Source of the DNA: Chara braunii
Lineage: Eukaryota > Streptophyta > Charophyceae > Charales > Characeae
Direction: 5' to 3'
NCBI GenBank assembly: GCA_003427395.1
Contig: BFEA01000186.1
Coordinates: 1,298,787 to 1,328,068 of the forward strand
Length of the DNA: 29,282 bases
Below the pieces are notes generated by a model that saw only the letters and a program-made list of their open reading frames with translations, made no database searches and was not told the origin of the DNA. A program made the translations under genes and the position numbers. Every line of letters begins with the position of its first letter. Position 1 is the first letter of the stretch. Positions 29,274 to 29,282 of this stretch are shown piece after piece.

Positions 29274-29282
29274 AAATTTTTT

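Larger units (their letters stand above)
27636..29282 (+). repeat. Presumed 3' LTR of element B (partial)
   Basis: It starts TGTGTCGGGACAGG directly behind a polypurine tract. TCGGGAC (27,640-27,646) and GTCCCGA (27,653-27,659) form a perfect 7-bp hairpin at the start. No second copy of this sequence is visible in the window, so LTR status rests on the boundary alone and the end is unknown. The content is purine-rich, with tandem repeats, hairpins and homopolymer tracts, and with no convincing gene. Confidence 0.45.

Overview
The window looks like a transposable-element-dominated stretch of a large plant-type nuclear genome. I see no ordinary host gene. Signs of a eukaryotic plant lineage are a Ty3 LTR retrotransposon primed by a tRNA-Asp-like site, canonical GT-AG splice signals, a LINE of the endonuclease plus reverse transcriptase type, and long (TTA)n microsatellites. 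A streptophyte, possibly a charophyte alga such as Chara, fits, but I cannot name the species from sequence alone.

Element A (1 to 17,088) is a very large, decayed Ty3-type LTR retrotransposon. A partial 5' LTR (1-441) matches 16,644-17,088 with about 22 mismatches in roughly 430 aligned bases. Its order is: LTR; primer-binding site (444-461); possible splice donor (506); an RG/Pro-rich ORF (701-1213); two diverged tandem copies of an unrecognised protein of about 250 residues (1671-2449 and 2880-3634), each just behind a good splice acceptor; one ancestral gag-pro-pol frame (3804-10,060) now broken by at least 13 lesions; a splice acceptor; a second Gag-like ORF with capsid-like region, long coiled coil and CCHC knuckle (10,218-12,293); about 4 kb of non-coding DNA; and the 3' LTR. 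The non-coding part holds about 17 quasi-palindromic hairpins (14,100-15,610) that share a core but have different, internally complementary stems. Seven lie in a 97-bp tandem array.

Element A sits inside a LINE. The minus-strand LINE reverse-transcriptase frame reads up to base 17,089 and is cut by the LTR in mid-motif. The LINE runs from 17,089 to about 20,900 on the minus strand: C-terminal RT, RT core, APE endonuclease, and a Pro/Gly-rich probable ORF1. Its missing 3' end should lie to the left of base 1.

From 20,900 to 24,060 there is little I can recognise: a tRNA-like pol III box and some weak unknown ORFs at 22,685-23,928. From 24,574 to the end lies a non-coding, repeat-rich region that looks like the 3' part of a second LTR element (B): 40-bp, 65-bp and about 50-60-bp tandem repeats, most carrying hairpins, then three polypurine-tract-like copies. 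The last copy directly precedes a TGTGTCGGGAC LTR-like start at 27,636. Inside that presumed LTR are a 24-bp tandem repeat, several perfect hairpins and homopolymer tracts.

The best candidates for something undescribed are the hairpin family with covarying stems, the second Gag-like gene behind pol, the duplicated pre-gag gene, and the apparent retrovirus-like splicing layout linking them.
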